DNA from: Allium sativum
Taxonomy: Eukaryota; Streptophyta; Magnoliopsida; Asparagales; Amaryllidaceae
Length of the DNA: 64,000 bases
Assembly: GCA_030737875.1 (NCBI GenBank)
Contig: CM060912.1
Location: 458,246,310 to 458,310,309, forward strand
Direction of reading: 5' to 3'
Shown here: one piece after another, positions 34,762-47,610 of the stretch
How the letters are laid out: each line of letters starts with the position of its first letter
Position numbering within the stretch: the stretch's first letter is position 1
Program-made: the position numbers and the translations under genes
The notes under the pieces: model-generated
Told to the model about the DNA's origin: nothing
Database searches by the model: none
Seen by the model: only the letters and a program-made list of their open reading frames with translations

Positions 34762-35857
34762 TGCTAAGGTAGGAAAAATGGTACAAACCCATTACTTTTC
34801 AAAATCTTACTTATGTTGAAATTCAACTCTCCACATTTCAACAAATTTAATTCCACCAAACTTTTGGTTTTCACTCCTATTACACATCATATATACTCAC
34901 ATTCATTTTATTCGAATGATTTACATTCAATATGTTCACACCCAATTTATATTCCTTTCAAATTGATTTTGATCAATTAATTCACTTCAATCCATTTCAC
35001 TTGCTTAAGTTAAATTTAAAATTCCAGAATTTTAAATTTCTGGGTTTCTATTTCAAATCCTTTTGAAATCACAAAAATATATACATATATTTACTATTAT
35101 CTCTAATTCAAAACATTTGAATTTTCCAAATCAACTTGTTTTCTTTCAAACAAATTTCCTGCAAAACTTTTCTAAGGTAGCAATCCATCACTTAGAAACT
35201 CGAAAATGAATACTGATGAAGCCGCAGTCATCATCAGAATTATTTTCCAGCCACTGAAGTGAGTTCAGTGCTTTATCACCTTTAAAATCCATACAAAAAT
35301 GATTTTTTTTCAAAAATCCTTCTAAAACAAAGTTATATTATTTTAATATAATATGAAAAAATATTTTCCAACCTCCCAGGATTTTAAATTCTAAATTCTG
35401 GTTTGAATTAAATTCCCGTTTATCTCATTTTATAATTCATTTTTATTCAATTTTTATTTGGTTATATATAACCATTTCAATATTTATAATCTCAATTGAT
35501 TATAAAAATAACAACTAACTCATTCATTTATTATAATAATTTCATAAAATTATTCCTTTTCTATAAAAATAGAATTTTGGGCAAAATTATTTCATTTACC
35601 CACTTTAAAACAATATCGTGTTCAATCTTCTGTTCAAGTATTTACAAACTCTTATCGACGTCGTGGCGTCCCACGATTCGTCCAGAATTCATAAGCCACT
35701 CAACAGACTAGCCAACACAATATAAAACAATTTTTTATATCAATTAACAAATACGCTCTCTCGAATATATATACACTCAACTCATTCTGGGGTACTACTA
35801 ACCCTATTTCTCTAATGAGCACAGCCCTACCAAAGCCTAGGTATTCGCTCAACCTAA

Positions 35858-35869
35858 GCTCTGATACCA
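35858..35869 (-). other. Primer-binding site (tRNA-iMet type)
   Basis: Element-sense TGGTATCAGAGC, two bases inside the 5' LTR, complementary to the 3' end of plant initiator tRNA-Met. This fixes the element's orientation as minus. Confidence 0.92.
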
Positions 35870-35871
35870 AC

Positions 35872-38800
35872 TGTAACGGCCCGCAAATCCGTACTATCTG
35901 AGTTGACTAATAACACCACACGTCCAACCCAAATTGCACAGAAATACGAACCATTATTAGAAAGAAGTTAGAGGATGAGAAATAGAAAGAAAGAAATGTT
36001 AGAACAGAAGAAAAACGAAGAACACAAATCTCACAGCGGAACGAATAAAATATATTAAATAACATAACTTTTGAAATACAAATCAGTAACTGGATATACA
36101 TACCATTATCAGAGCACAACAGTTATTCCTGGAACAGTTATAAACACCTGTTTCCAAATTCAACATTAACACAGCGGAAAATATGAGTCTATAGATAACT
36201 GGTGATGCCTCCTGCTTCCAGCTCTTGCAAGTGAATCTGAAAATTCCCGACTACTTGACTGCTCATACAAATTTGGGCACCCAAGAGTTTAGGGAAAACA
36301 AAAACAAAATAAACTCTGGGTCAGTCATGGGACTGGTGTGAGTAAACTCCAACCATTTGTTTAACTTTCAAAATCCTTTCGAAAGAAAGGATAATAGTAA
36401 GACCAACCCACACATAAACATGGACGGTTTTTACCTTACTATAACCCAAAACACTTTGATACGAAAATCCAGTGATATTATAATAATGTCTAATCAAATA
36501 AATAACCAAATAGCAGAACGTTTGCATCTCACGCTCCACATACATAGTATAAAATCAAAAATCGCAGGGCGCTTATTGGAGATTGGATTTCCAACATGAC
36601 AAGGTATGGAACCACCTTCCGATAGTGTATCTCTAGAGGGGAATACACTGGGGTTCAACAAGAACATCTTGCAACCCGGCCCACACATGACCGACCACTC
36701 ATTTCGTTTGAGTGTATCGAATGTATATCATCAACGGTTGGGATTAGCAACCGTTTCCCGAAAAGGGACAGCATCGATAAATTAAAGAATTAAAAGGAAT
36801 TTCTCTAGATAGGTGATTATACACCCTAATGGGAGCGACCCACATAGCCATGCTGCCTGCCCGATTTTTGTCATTTCCCGGTTGTTGAGGCTTGAGGCTA
36901 CGATTTCTTATCATTCCTTAATAGCACAATCACTTTGAATGCCACATTGTCAGATCCGTTAATCACTAATTGATTTGCACAAATATATTCTGGATATTAT
37001 GCTAAGAGAATAAATTCTCCGCCACCATATATATCTATACAAACCAACATATATGATCATTGGAAATACTCTGTCAAACATTCGTCCATTTACGTTCGTT
37101 TTGGGACTGAACGAAACCGAAGGCACAATTTCTATAAATAGAAAAAGCCCTTGCACTTTACTCCATCTTCGATTATCTTCAAAAAATCTGATTCGCAACG
37201 CTACTGCCAATACGGATTTGTTCTCGGATAATAATCCAACCGGTCTCTCCATATTGACAACGATATTGGCAAACACTTCGACAGTCGGTTATTCAACTAT
37301 CGAAGAAAACAAACAAACATTCATCCATAATATCAAACATTCACTGGTCCCCTTAATTAATATTTTACTAATTAAATCACTTCTCCATTTCTTTATCAAT
37401 ATTTGTTAACCAAATATTTTCAATAATCATCTTGGCCTCTTTCGCTATTTGGAAAACATTTCCGTATCTGGCCTTCTTTTATTTTCTGTACTTAGAAAAT
37501 ATCCTTTACTTATAATTGGAAACATTCCAATTACTTATCTCTTCCACGACCATTAATTTATTTCTATGCTCAGGAAATATTTATTATTATATTTCCAAAT
37601 TTCCACTTACTTAGGTTAAAATGAATGTTGTGTAAAACATCGTTACAACAACCGAAAATACTGCATTCAACTAACTCTTATTCAAACATTTCTCTTCGAG
37701 ACTGGATCTTGCTATTTATCGGTTAAAAATGAAATCAATCAAGTTGGGGTATAACTACCTCTCAGACATTGACTGAATTACATCTTTAACTTCAAAACAG
37801 ACAAGACCACTTATCTCAAATAATCAACATCATACACCAATTTATTCATTTTTAAACATATATATATATATTTCTCTTTCTAAAACCAGATTTTCGATTT
37901 CCTTTTTGTTTATAATACTCTATTTTTAAGTTCGTTTCCTTATCGAATTCTATATATATCGATACATTGATTTCCAGTTATCAAAATTTCTTAAAAATAT
38001 TCTAACTCCTTAAATTTTCGGAAAATTTCGTTATAACCTCCTTTGTACCGGTCGATAGTTCAAACTTCAACTCGCCTCTCTAGGCCCTTTCCATTCAAAA
38101 AGAAAAGCAAAAAGCCAAGTGGTTTGCCGATTCCGCGCATAAAATCTCATATGGAATTTAAACGTGTACCTTTTTGTCGGGCACACAAATTATAATCTTC
38201 ATATACTTCATTCCATACCTGTCTAACACATGTTCACCTTTTTTTCTATTCAATCCAACTCAATCCAATCGTTTGAATTCAGTTTCGCCGATTTATTCTT
38301 TAATTAGCTTCTTAGCCTATTTCACTTGTTATTTGAACATATCATGTTCGTATGTATTTTAGTTTGCTTATAAATCAATTGAATCCCATTTTCATTTCAG
38401 GTTTCATATTCGATTTCGAATATGAAATTCACAAGTCTCATTTACTTATCAAAAGAAATATCTTGATCTAAAATTTGATTAACAAATTATTCTTCCACTT
38501 AGTTAATTCTATTCAAAAATAAGTAACTGATTTTGTTTCAAAAATCAATCCATTTACTCCACTCGAGTTCATATTTATTTTATAACTCAAGTCCAGATAT
38601 TTCAAATGGAAATTCGGATTTTATTTGCTTAAAAATCCTTATATTTATTTATACAAGCCATTATGGTTTTTAAACGGTTTTGGCGCTGCTTTTCTGAAAA
38701 TTTGATTTTGACATAACTCAAAATCTATCAGACGAAATCCAGGTTTTTCTTTTTCATTAGAAAATTATTATCAAATCGGTCCTGATGATTCTTATTTCAA

Positions 38801-41800
38801 AGAATTCCGACTTAAACTGAGTTCTACACACTCAATTGAAGTTTGAAACGCCAAATTACGAACTACCGCGCTGCGGCGAGTTCGTTTTAATTATATATAT
38901 AAACGTTTAAACTTCGTTTGTAATAAATTCAACTCCATTCTGATATATTTTTAATATATATCAAATCAGTTTCCCAATTCAACATAATATTTTCGATTAT
39001 CTATAATTGTCGATTTTTCCTTACTCGGTAATATATTTATTTATACTTCGATCTTCTATATTTAATTCCAATTTCTTTTATAAATAAATTATTTATAAAA
39101 TTCGATATAATTGAATTTGAATTATAAACCCGTTGAATTCTTCTCAATTCAGCTTATATTCTGAATTATATAATCAATCGTTTTATTTCAAAACACTTCC
39201 CAATTTACTTTTAAATTCCTATTTGAATTTAAATGGTTTAAATTATCCAAATGATAATTTATAACACTATTTATAAATTCAACTTCCTTGTTTCATATAT
39301 TTAAACAAGTTCCCTTTTCAAATTTCTATTTGAACTCGATTCCTTTGATAGTTCGACTTGCGGAATAAAAACCGTTGTTCCCATTCGAATGATTTAAATT
39401 CTATTTTTAAATTCATATTTGAATTTAAATATTCAAATTATCTCTTGATAATTAATTCATTATATTAATAAACACCATTTTATAAAGTCTATTTCGAAAT
39501 CTATTTAAAACCAAAATCTTATTTTGGAATATTTCCATTTATAATAACTTATATATATAACACCCAATTTATTTTCATATTCAATTTAACTTCTATTTAA
39601 ATAAATTCAAATTAATCAAATTCAAATCATAAATCCTTACGGATTTATTTTAGTTCAATTTATATTCTGAACATCAGAATAAATTCAATCGTTTATTTCT
39701 TCAAAACGATTTCCCTATTTCTATTTTTAAGTTCACATTTGAATTTAAATATTCAAATTATCCAATGATAATTTTTCCACTTTATTTATAAACAATGTTT
39801 ATAATTTCACTTCAAATCTTGTATTATTAATTTATAAACAATGTTTGTAAATTCACTACCTGTTTTATATGTTCAAAACAAGTTAATATTTCTCAGTCCA
39901 TTCGAAATTCGAATTCTATTTTTAGAAAAATAGATTTCCTTTTTTAAATTTCAATTATCTTTTTCATGATATTTTCATACATCAACATTTTGGGCCTAAT
40001 GATATTCAACCAATCAAAAACACACAATTATCAACCATGGGATTTTTTAACACATCATATATGATAATATATATGAAACAACAAATAATAATATTTTTGA
40101 GGAATCCAGTTGGATCCCTCCAACCTGTTTTCCTGCATCCACAGACGTTAGCCAACATAAATAATACCCATCCTGCTTCGAGGCACGATATCGCGGTATA
40201 GAAGGTCATCCACTATCATAGCGTGGGGCGTATAGGGTCATTCGCTAATGATACTGCGGGCATCCGCTAATGATACTACGGGAATCGTCTTAAGTGAATC
40301 TACCTAGCACCGATGAAAATTTATTTTATTATCTGTTAAGTTATTATTTATTTAATTTATCTATTTAAACCAAACAAATATTTTATCCTATGTATTTTAA
40401 ATTCTATAAAATCGTATACCTTAATGATCTTAAGTTTAAATATTTACTAATCAAATTTAAAATTTATATAATGATTCCCTTAGTAAATACCCTTTTCAGT
40501 TTTTAAATCCTAGATTAGTTGTAATGATATTTCCTTTTCGAACATTATACTAATTTTTGTTCTTAACTAATATGATAATTTTAAAAACAAAAACAAAAAT
40601 AGAAAACAATCAGAATTTGCCTGCTTTCTTAATTACCACCTATGTCACGCCTTAACCTCCTTACTTTCCCACTTCGACAGCAAGAACCCCCCTTTTTCTA
40701 CAGTCGCAATCCTTTAGTAAATATCTGAACTTACCATACTTCACAGTTTTCAACCTCTCCCATTTTTGCACTTCGATCCTCCTTAATCACCCATCTGCCA
40801 TTCGAACTCCAGTCCACTACGTCCCCCGTCAGTAGATCGCACCACTTACAGGATCGGAATCCCCTTCGCCAACCTCATCCCAAGCCATAACATCGACACC
40901 CCACTCCTCACCAGAATCACAACAGACCCCCCTCAAATCCACCGCATCCTGAACCTGAGGCCGACACTTTCACCATCGCCCAAATGGTTCGAGCTTCCCC
41001 TTTCCAGTCGCAACTTTCTCGTCCCTCGGACACCTTCGGCCATCATTAACAAGTCGCAACCCTAAATTGAGGTTGTACGAGCCTCGTGATGTAAAAGGAA
41101 TCGAACCCTGACTCTCGATGAATTACATCGCGATATGGATTACCCCCTTCGAACGAAGACTATCGTGGTTCCCTTTATTACCATGAATTCGTGGATACAG
41201 GTTGGGTTTTTGTTTGAGAATCTAAAAATGATTTTCAAAATCGAAGTTGGACGCATTTCAATTGTACAATTTGGGAGCTTTAGTTTTAGTTTAGCAGTGA
41301 AGTGGAAATGAACTAACTAAAGGGATGGATGATTATATATATCCGATTATATCTAAGGAGGAGCGATATTTTAATTGAAGCTTTTTATCAGTTTCATTCC
41401 TGAAGGGAAAAATGGAATTAGATAATGGGGGAAGTCGTGATTTTATAGAAGAAGGAGGAGAACATGAAGTACACAGTATTAAAGGTATGTTGGTTAAGTA
41501 CATAACAATTTTTAAATCGATTAGATTTCAAATTTAATACGATTCGACATAAAGAGATTTTTATTCTTTTTAGATGGATATCGATTTGATTTCGAATCTA
41601 TCCACTAAAAATATATCGGGGTTCATAACTCGACATCACCAACCGCTATTTTAACCTACCGACTGACGTTTCAACTTAATTACACTATTCTGGATTCAAC
41701 AAAATAGACTACAAAATTTAATGCGAATATATATTATAAAATGACCATATTATAATATAATTTAAATTCAAAACAAATAAATTCTTCAATAATAAATTAT

Positions 41801-42040
41801 TAATATTATTATTCTAATTCAAACAGAAGTTTGTATTGATTATCTGAACTGTTTTCAATTTAGTTTTAAATTTCTAATTTAATTATTTTAGATTTTCCTA
41901 TTTACGATGTTTATTTGAAATAAATCGTATATCGATTATTAAATCCATAGCTCAAAAAAATTCATTTATATTATCAACACAATATTTAAAATAATATTAA
42001 ATATTTAAATTAAACTGTTTGAAAAATCTGGGTCGTTATA
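35872..42040 (-). repeat. 5' giant LTR of the younger element
   Basis: 6169 bp matching 28290-34726. A deletion next to 40285, with AATC at the junction, removed about 216 bp including the donor of the candidate leader intron. The outer end reads TTATA rather than TTACA. Confidence 0.93.
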
Positions 42041-42045
42041 GGTGT
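42041..42045 (+). repeat. 5-bp target-site duplication GGTGT, right
   Basis: Matches 28285-28289 exactly. The older LTR resumes directly after it. Confidence 0.9.
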
Positions 42046-42863
42046 CACGTGTAGTCTGAAGTCACGAATTGATCGGTGAGTGCGAGTTAAGGGAGGTCAA
42101 TGCAGCAAGATGGGGTTCGAGAAGGGCTGGGAGTTGGTGAAATCGAAATAATGATCGGTGGTTTGGAGATGGAGCAGTGAGGATTAAAGTTCGGCTATGG
42201 GATGGGTTTGCACTATGTTGCATGCTTAAGCAGAGAGGAGAGAAGGGTCGTTGTTGGTAGAAGTTTTAGAGTGTGAGTTCCAAGTGAAACGGGAAGCGTC
42301 AGAGGTGTTCGCACTTGAATTTTTTTTGATGGAATGGAAATGTTTTTGATGAGGTGAATAATGGTGCCAATGGTTTGAAAATGATGGAGAAACAACTGAT
42401 GAAGAGGAAGATGGATTTTAATTTCCTAATTGGAAGGAGACCATGCGGCCTAGTTAATTTTGAAATGGTGATTAATGTGTTAATTATAAATTAGTTATTA
42501 TATATCTAAAATTTAAAACATATAAGATTATAGCGTTTATAAGTTGGTTATATGATAACAGGATCGGACGAATCTGGTCACGTTAGAATCGTAACAATGA
42601 AATCTACGTTGTGGATCTAATTTGGCTGAGAATAGATCTACCGGAATTTCATGATAAAATCAAATGATTGTTTAACTGTAAACGAAACAAAAGCGGGATC
42701 GTCAACTGCAAAACTATGTGAGTAAACTCACTATCTCTGGCTCGTCTATATTCTATATAAACGAGTTTTAAATTAATATATAATAATTTTATGCTCTGTG
42801 GTGGTTGTTTGGATGAATGGTTGATAAAATTGGTTGAAATAATTGATGTAGTTATATATATGT

Positions 42864-42897
<34 letters not shown>

Positions 42898-42909
42898 GCA
42901 TACATATAT

Positions 42910-42954
<45 letters not shown>

Positions 42955-45900
42955 TATATATATATATATTAATCGTTGGTTGCATATTGATTCTTTTTAC
43001 CATGATATGTCATATTGGAGTGAAACTGATGTTATTTATGTTGATTAACATATGTGGATGTAGGGAAACAGGTAGGAAGAATTCAACTGGATTCCTCAAC
43101 ATTTATATTATTGTTTTTCATTTATTGTGCTATATGATGTAATATATAATACGTGATTGATTATGTTGTTTTTGAATGACACCGTCCCTAGAATTTTGGT
43201 ATTTAAATACCATAAAATACTTTCGAATATAGAAAAGGAATTTGAGATTTAAAAAACCAAATTTATTTCCAAAATAGAAATTTTATTTCGAATGGAGTTG
43301 AAAATTAGAACTTGTTTAAATGGATAAAACAAGAAGTTGATTATAAACAACATTATAAATCAAGTAAATTATTTATCATTGGATAGTTTGAAATATAAAT
43401 TCAAGTTTGAATTTATATAGAAAAGTGGAAATTGGTTTTGAAACCGATAATTGTAATTGGGTTTGAACTTAGCGATTATAATGAAATGAGATTTTAAATG
43501 AATGGAATAAAAATGGGATTTTACCTGAATAATTCTACCAATAGAAGCTAATAAATGGAATTTGGATTTGAGATATTATTTACAAATACGAAATCAAACA
43601 GATTTGATTATATAAAAGGAATATTGTTCACGATTGAAGTGAATGATTGTTTAAAGCAAATATTTTGCAAATGAAAACATCCATAAGGGAAATTTGGTTT
43701 AGAAATATGAATTCAAATGGAAATTTGAATGAGAAAGGGAAATGGGAAACCGTTTCGAAAGAAAACGATGGGTTTTATTCCAAAGTTCGGAATATGAAAT
43801 GAATTATAAATCCAACAGATTTATAATTAGAATTCGACTTTGTCAAATTTTATTATAATGATTTATTTTCAGAAAGGATGTTTAAACTTTATTTATTATG
43901 AAACTATAATTTAGTGAAATATGTTAAGAAGCTAATATTTCCATAGTTATAGGTATGAAAATAAAATTCTATTATTTGCAATAATATAATATAATTTTAA
44001 AAATTAGAATGGTTAACGAGAAGGGATTTGTAGAAATAAAAAAAGTTGATTTTGGAAGTTATGGAATGTATAGTTCGTAAATACATTCAAAAGAAAAATG
44101 ACATGTTTTAAATAAATTGAAAAGTGTTAATTGAGTAGCAGTTTTATAAACGGAGTTTATGAATAAATTGTAATATGATGTGAAGTTATAAAGTGGCTCC
44201 ATATGCAGGATATGAACCAGTAATGGTTTTCATAAATAAAATAAAAAATTGATTTGATATAACGAGCCCAGATTTTTGTAAAAGAAATAATATTCACATT
44301 TTTAAATTGATAATTAGTTTAAAGTAAACGTTTTGCAGATTAAAATGGCTATAAGGGAATTTGGTACGGACTTGGAAGGGATAAATTCAAAAGTGAATTT
44401 AGAATTTGAGTTAACCTTAAATGGTAGATTTATTCCGAAGTTCGGATTATTAATCGAATATAGATTATTCAAAAGAGAGTTATTTATTGAAATTCGACTG
44501 TATCAAATTAAGGAAAGTACTTTTTACTTTTGTTTTTTTTACCAAGATTTATTTATTTATTCAAATTAGTAAAAGTTATATTTCAAATTAAAATATTTCG
44601 TAAGCAGGGATTATAACGCTATCGTTATAATCAATGTTTTCCTTAAAAGAAGTGGATTCTTAAATTGAATACGAGAGTTGCGTAAGCAATGTTTTGTTGG
44701 AATTTAAAGTTGTGAGCTTTGTCTATTTTAAAGTTAAGAATGTTGTTCAGTTAAGGTCTAAGAGATAATTATACCCCAACTTGATTGACTTCATGATTGA
44801 CCGAGGAATGGGTAAGGTTCGGTGGCGGAGATTGGTTAGAGATACAGTTATTTAATGAATGATTAATGGAATGAGTTGTCAATGTTTGTTTAAGTCCAAG
44901 TAAATGGAATTTTGAAATGTTTTCCAAATAAAATTAGAGATGTTTCTAAGTATAGAAAATAAAATGATTTGGTTAATGAGAAGTTAAGAAATGGGAATTG
45001 GAAATGTTTTCTGATATTGATAACATATATTTTCTAAATATAGAAATTAAGAAATTGTGAATATATGGAAATGTTTTCCAACTGTGATAAGATATATTTT
45101 CTAGAAATAGAAAGTAAATAGTTTATAGTATATGGAAATGTTTTCCAAAAATCGTGAGAGAAAAAGGGTTTGAGAAATATCTGAGAAAACATATGGGAAA
45201 CGAGAAGCCGAAAATTGGGAAATGATAATTTAATAAGAAATTTATTTAAAAGGGACCAGTGTTGTTTGAAGATTGATCAGTAAAAATTCCATTTGAAAAT
45301 AGGATAGTTGGTTGTATGGATGTTTCCTTTAGTAGTTAAACAACCAGCTCTCAAAGTTTGGTTAATTTTATATTTCCGTTGTCAATATAGAGGAACCGCA
45401 ATCAGGTTTATTTTCTGAAAACCACTCCGTATATGCATACACGTTGCGTATCAAATTATGTTGAAGATAATTGAAGATGGAGTAAAATGCAAGGACTGTT
45501 TTCTTATTCCTAGGTAGAAACTTCCTAAGATGGATTGATGATATGGCGCCTTCAGTTTTTCCAGTCCAATACAACATATATGGATGGATGTCTGATGGGA
45601 TATTTCTAGATGATCACGTATATTGATTTCTTCAAATGTACCATAGTTGGCGGCGGAGAAGGAAACTTCTCTTAGCTTGAAACCCGATGTATTCTTGAGG
45701 ACGTCAATTAGTGATTTTAATGGACCTGATAATGTGACATTCAAAATGAATGGTGGCAAAATGATCTAAAAAGGGAATCGTAGCCTCAGGCCTCATCAAC
45801 CGAAAAATAACAAAAAATTAGGCAGGGAGCATGGCGATGTGGGTCATTCCCAATAGGATGTAGTATCACCTGATCTAGAGAAAATTCGGTTGCTTCTTAT

Positions 45901-46782
45901 TCAGTCGCTTTTGTATGCTTTCGGTAACGGTTGCCGATCACAACCGTTGGTGATATACATTTGGTACACTCAAGCAGAATGGGTGGCCGGTTATGTGTGT
46001 CTAGGTTATAAGATGTTCTTGTTGAACCTAGCGTATTCCTCTCTAGAGATACACTACTGAAAGGTTGCCCATTTCTTGTCATAGTTGGAGATCCATTCTC
46101 CAATAAAAGCCTTGCGGTTTTTGATTATATACTATATATGTGGAGCGTGAGATGCAAGTGTTCCGCTAAATTGCTATTTATTTGATTTAGACGCTATTAT
46201 AATATCAGAATAGTTTTGATACAATGAATTTTTTGGGTTATCGTAAGGTAAAAACAATCTATGTTTTTGTGTGGATCGGTCATATGATTATATTTTCGTT
46301 CGAAAGGATTTTTGAAACTTAAATCAAATGCTTAGGGTTTACTCACACTGGTCCCATGACTGATGCAGAGTTTATTTTGTTTTGTTTTAACCTAAACTCT
46401 TGAGTGCTAAAATTTGTACGAGCTGTCAAGTAGTCAGGATTTTACAGATATACTTTGTGGAGCTTGGAGGAGGAGGCTTCAGCATTAGATAGCTACTATT
46501 TATTTCCATTGTGATGTGTTGTGTTGTACTATGATGATGGTGTGTATATATATATATATATATATAACAGGTTTGTATTCCAAAGGTTATGTTATCTAAT
46601 ATATTTTATTCATTCCGTTGTGAGATTTGTGTTCTTCATTTTCTTTTATTCTAACTTTTCTTTCTTTCTATTTCCCACCCTCTAACTTCTTTCTATTAAT
46701 GATTTGGTAATTTATGTTGCTTGGTTAGTCGACAGGGTATTTGTGTCGATGATCAATACTGGGAATTGGTTGGGTCGTTACA
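42046..46782 (+). repeat. Older giant LTR, second part (R/U5)
   Basis: Continues the LTR begun at 26217. It is colinear with the reverse complement of the younger LTR (leader-intron sites, AACTGGATTCCTCAA near 43088, CCCCAACTTGATTGACTTCA near 44773, TGGTCCCATGACTGA near 46351) but much more diverged, so it is an older insertion. A TA/CA microsatellite lies at about 42855-42970. Ends GGGTCGTTACA. Confidence 0.8.
42855..42970. repeat. (TA)n/(CA)n compound microsatellite
   Basis: Alternating TA and CA runs. The open frames on both strands here are simple-repeat peptides (for example Cys-Val and Tyr-Ile runs) and not genes. Confidence 0.9.
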
Positions 46783-46783
46783 G

Positions 46784-46795
46784 TGGTATAAGAGC
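46784..46795 (+). other. Degenerate primer-binding site of the older element
   Basis: TGGTATAAGAGC, one substitution from the tRNA-iMet complement, one base after the LTR end. Confidence 0.8.
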
Positions 46796-47610
46796 TGTAG
46801 GTTGGATAACCTTGGCTCTGTGGCGTAACTCAATAGAGATGGGTTAGTAATGCCTTAGATTGAGTTTGAGTGTGTATACATACATACATACATATATATG
46901 TATATGTATATATATGAGTAAGCGTACTTGTTAGTGTTACAAAGATTATTTTATATTGTGTTGACTGTTTTTTGAGTGGTTTATGAATTCTGGTCGATAT
47001 AGAATGTGCAACTACACCGATAGGTGTTTCTAAACTCTCAAACAAAGAAATTCGATACAGTACTGTTTTAAAATGGTGAATGGTATAATTTTGTCCAAAA
47101 ATTATTTTGATATAAAAGGAATAATTTCTGAAATATTATAGTATATGGATGTGTTGATTGTTATTACAATCAAATGAAATTATAAAATATTGAAATCGTT
47201 ATATATGACCAAATATAATTTGTATACGGATATTGTGTACAAATGAGATGAACTATTGAGTTCAAACCAGAATTTGAGAATTTAAATCCCGGATGATTTA
47301 AAAAATATATTTTCTGAAGTATTATAATTAATATAGCACTACTTGGAAGAATTTTTTGAATAGAAATCATTTTAAACAGATTTTGAAAATGATTAAGCAC
47401 TGAACTCACTTCAGTCGCTGGAAATAATTCCGATGATGATCCGGAGATCATCGGTGTTGATTTTCAAGTTTCTAACTGATGAATTGCTGCCGTAAAGTTG
47501 GTTATGAATTGTTTGAGAAAGAAAACCAGGATTTGATTTGAAATTCCAAAGGGGAATGGGATTTGATATTGAAATATATGTGTATATATATGTATGATTT
47601 CAATTTGATT
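46796..47610 (+). other. Noncoding interior of the older element, truncated
   Basis: Homologous in order to the first part of the younger element's interior; no gag or pol. Homology fades near 47610, before any purine tract or 3' LTR. Confidence 0.7.

Larger units (their letters stand above)
34727..35871 (-). other. Noncoding interior of the giant-LTR element
   Basis: 1145 bp between the LTRs with no gag, pol or other frame. Its first several hundred bases match the older element's interior at 46783-47610 in element sense (shared TTATATTGTGTTG, GAGTGGYTTATGAATTCTGG and CACTGAACTCACTTCAG). It therefore may carry cis functions such as packaging or dimerisation; that role is inferred. Confidence 0.8.
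28290..42040 (-). mobile_element. Giant-LTR noncoding retrotransposon (LARD-like)
   Basis: A 13,751-bp element in - orientation: 5' LTR at 35872-42040 (6169 bp), interior at 34727-35871 (1145 bp), 3' LTR at 28290-34726 (6437 bp). Element-sense ends are TGTAACGACCCAG and GGCCGTTACA (decayed to TATAACGACCC at the outer 42040 end). The primer site TGGTATCAGAGC lies two bases inside the 5' LTR, and a purine tract AAGGGGGGAAGAA directly precedes the 3' LTR. GGTGT duplicates flank it. Only short chance frames exist, the same ones in both LTRs. It must have been mobilised in trans. The pre-tract sequence ATTTCGGGGACGAAATTC is the usual pol-end sequence of plant Ty3/gypsy elements, so a gypsy (perhaps Del/Tekay-like) autonomous partner is inferred. 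The LTRs differ by a few percent by eye plus indels. Confidence 0.92.
26217..47610 (+). mobile_element. Older giant-LTR noncoding element, split by the younger one
   Basis: A + orientation LTR starts TGTAACGACCAGGATTTTT at 26217, is interrupted by the 28290-42040 insertion, resumes at 42046 and ends ..GGGTCGTTACA at 46782, about 6.8 kb without the insertion. A primer-site-like TGGTATAAGAGC follows directly at 46784-46795 (one change from the tRNA-iMet complement). Interior sequence homologous to that of the younger element is traceable to about 47610, after which the element is lost; no 3' LTR is seen. Homology to the younger LTR is visible in reverse orientation, for example AACTGGATTCCTCAA near 43088 and TGGTCCCATGACTGA near 46351. 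No coding capacity. Confidence 0.8.

Noticed and set aside
28325..42000. Paired open frames of 60-118 codons that occur twice, in both giant LTRs
   Set aside because: They are duplicated only because the LTRs are duplicated; composition is AT-driven and frames exist on both strands at the same places.
42649..43048. Open frames rich in Cys-Val or Tyr-Ile
   Set aside because: They are translations of a TA/CA microsatellite.
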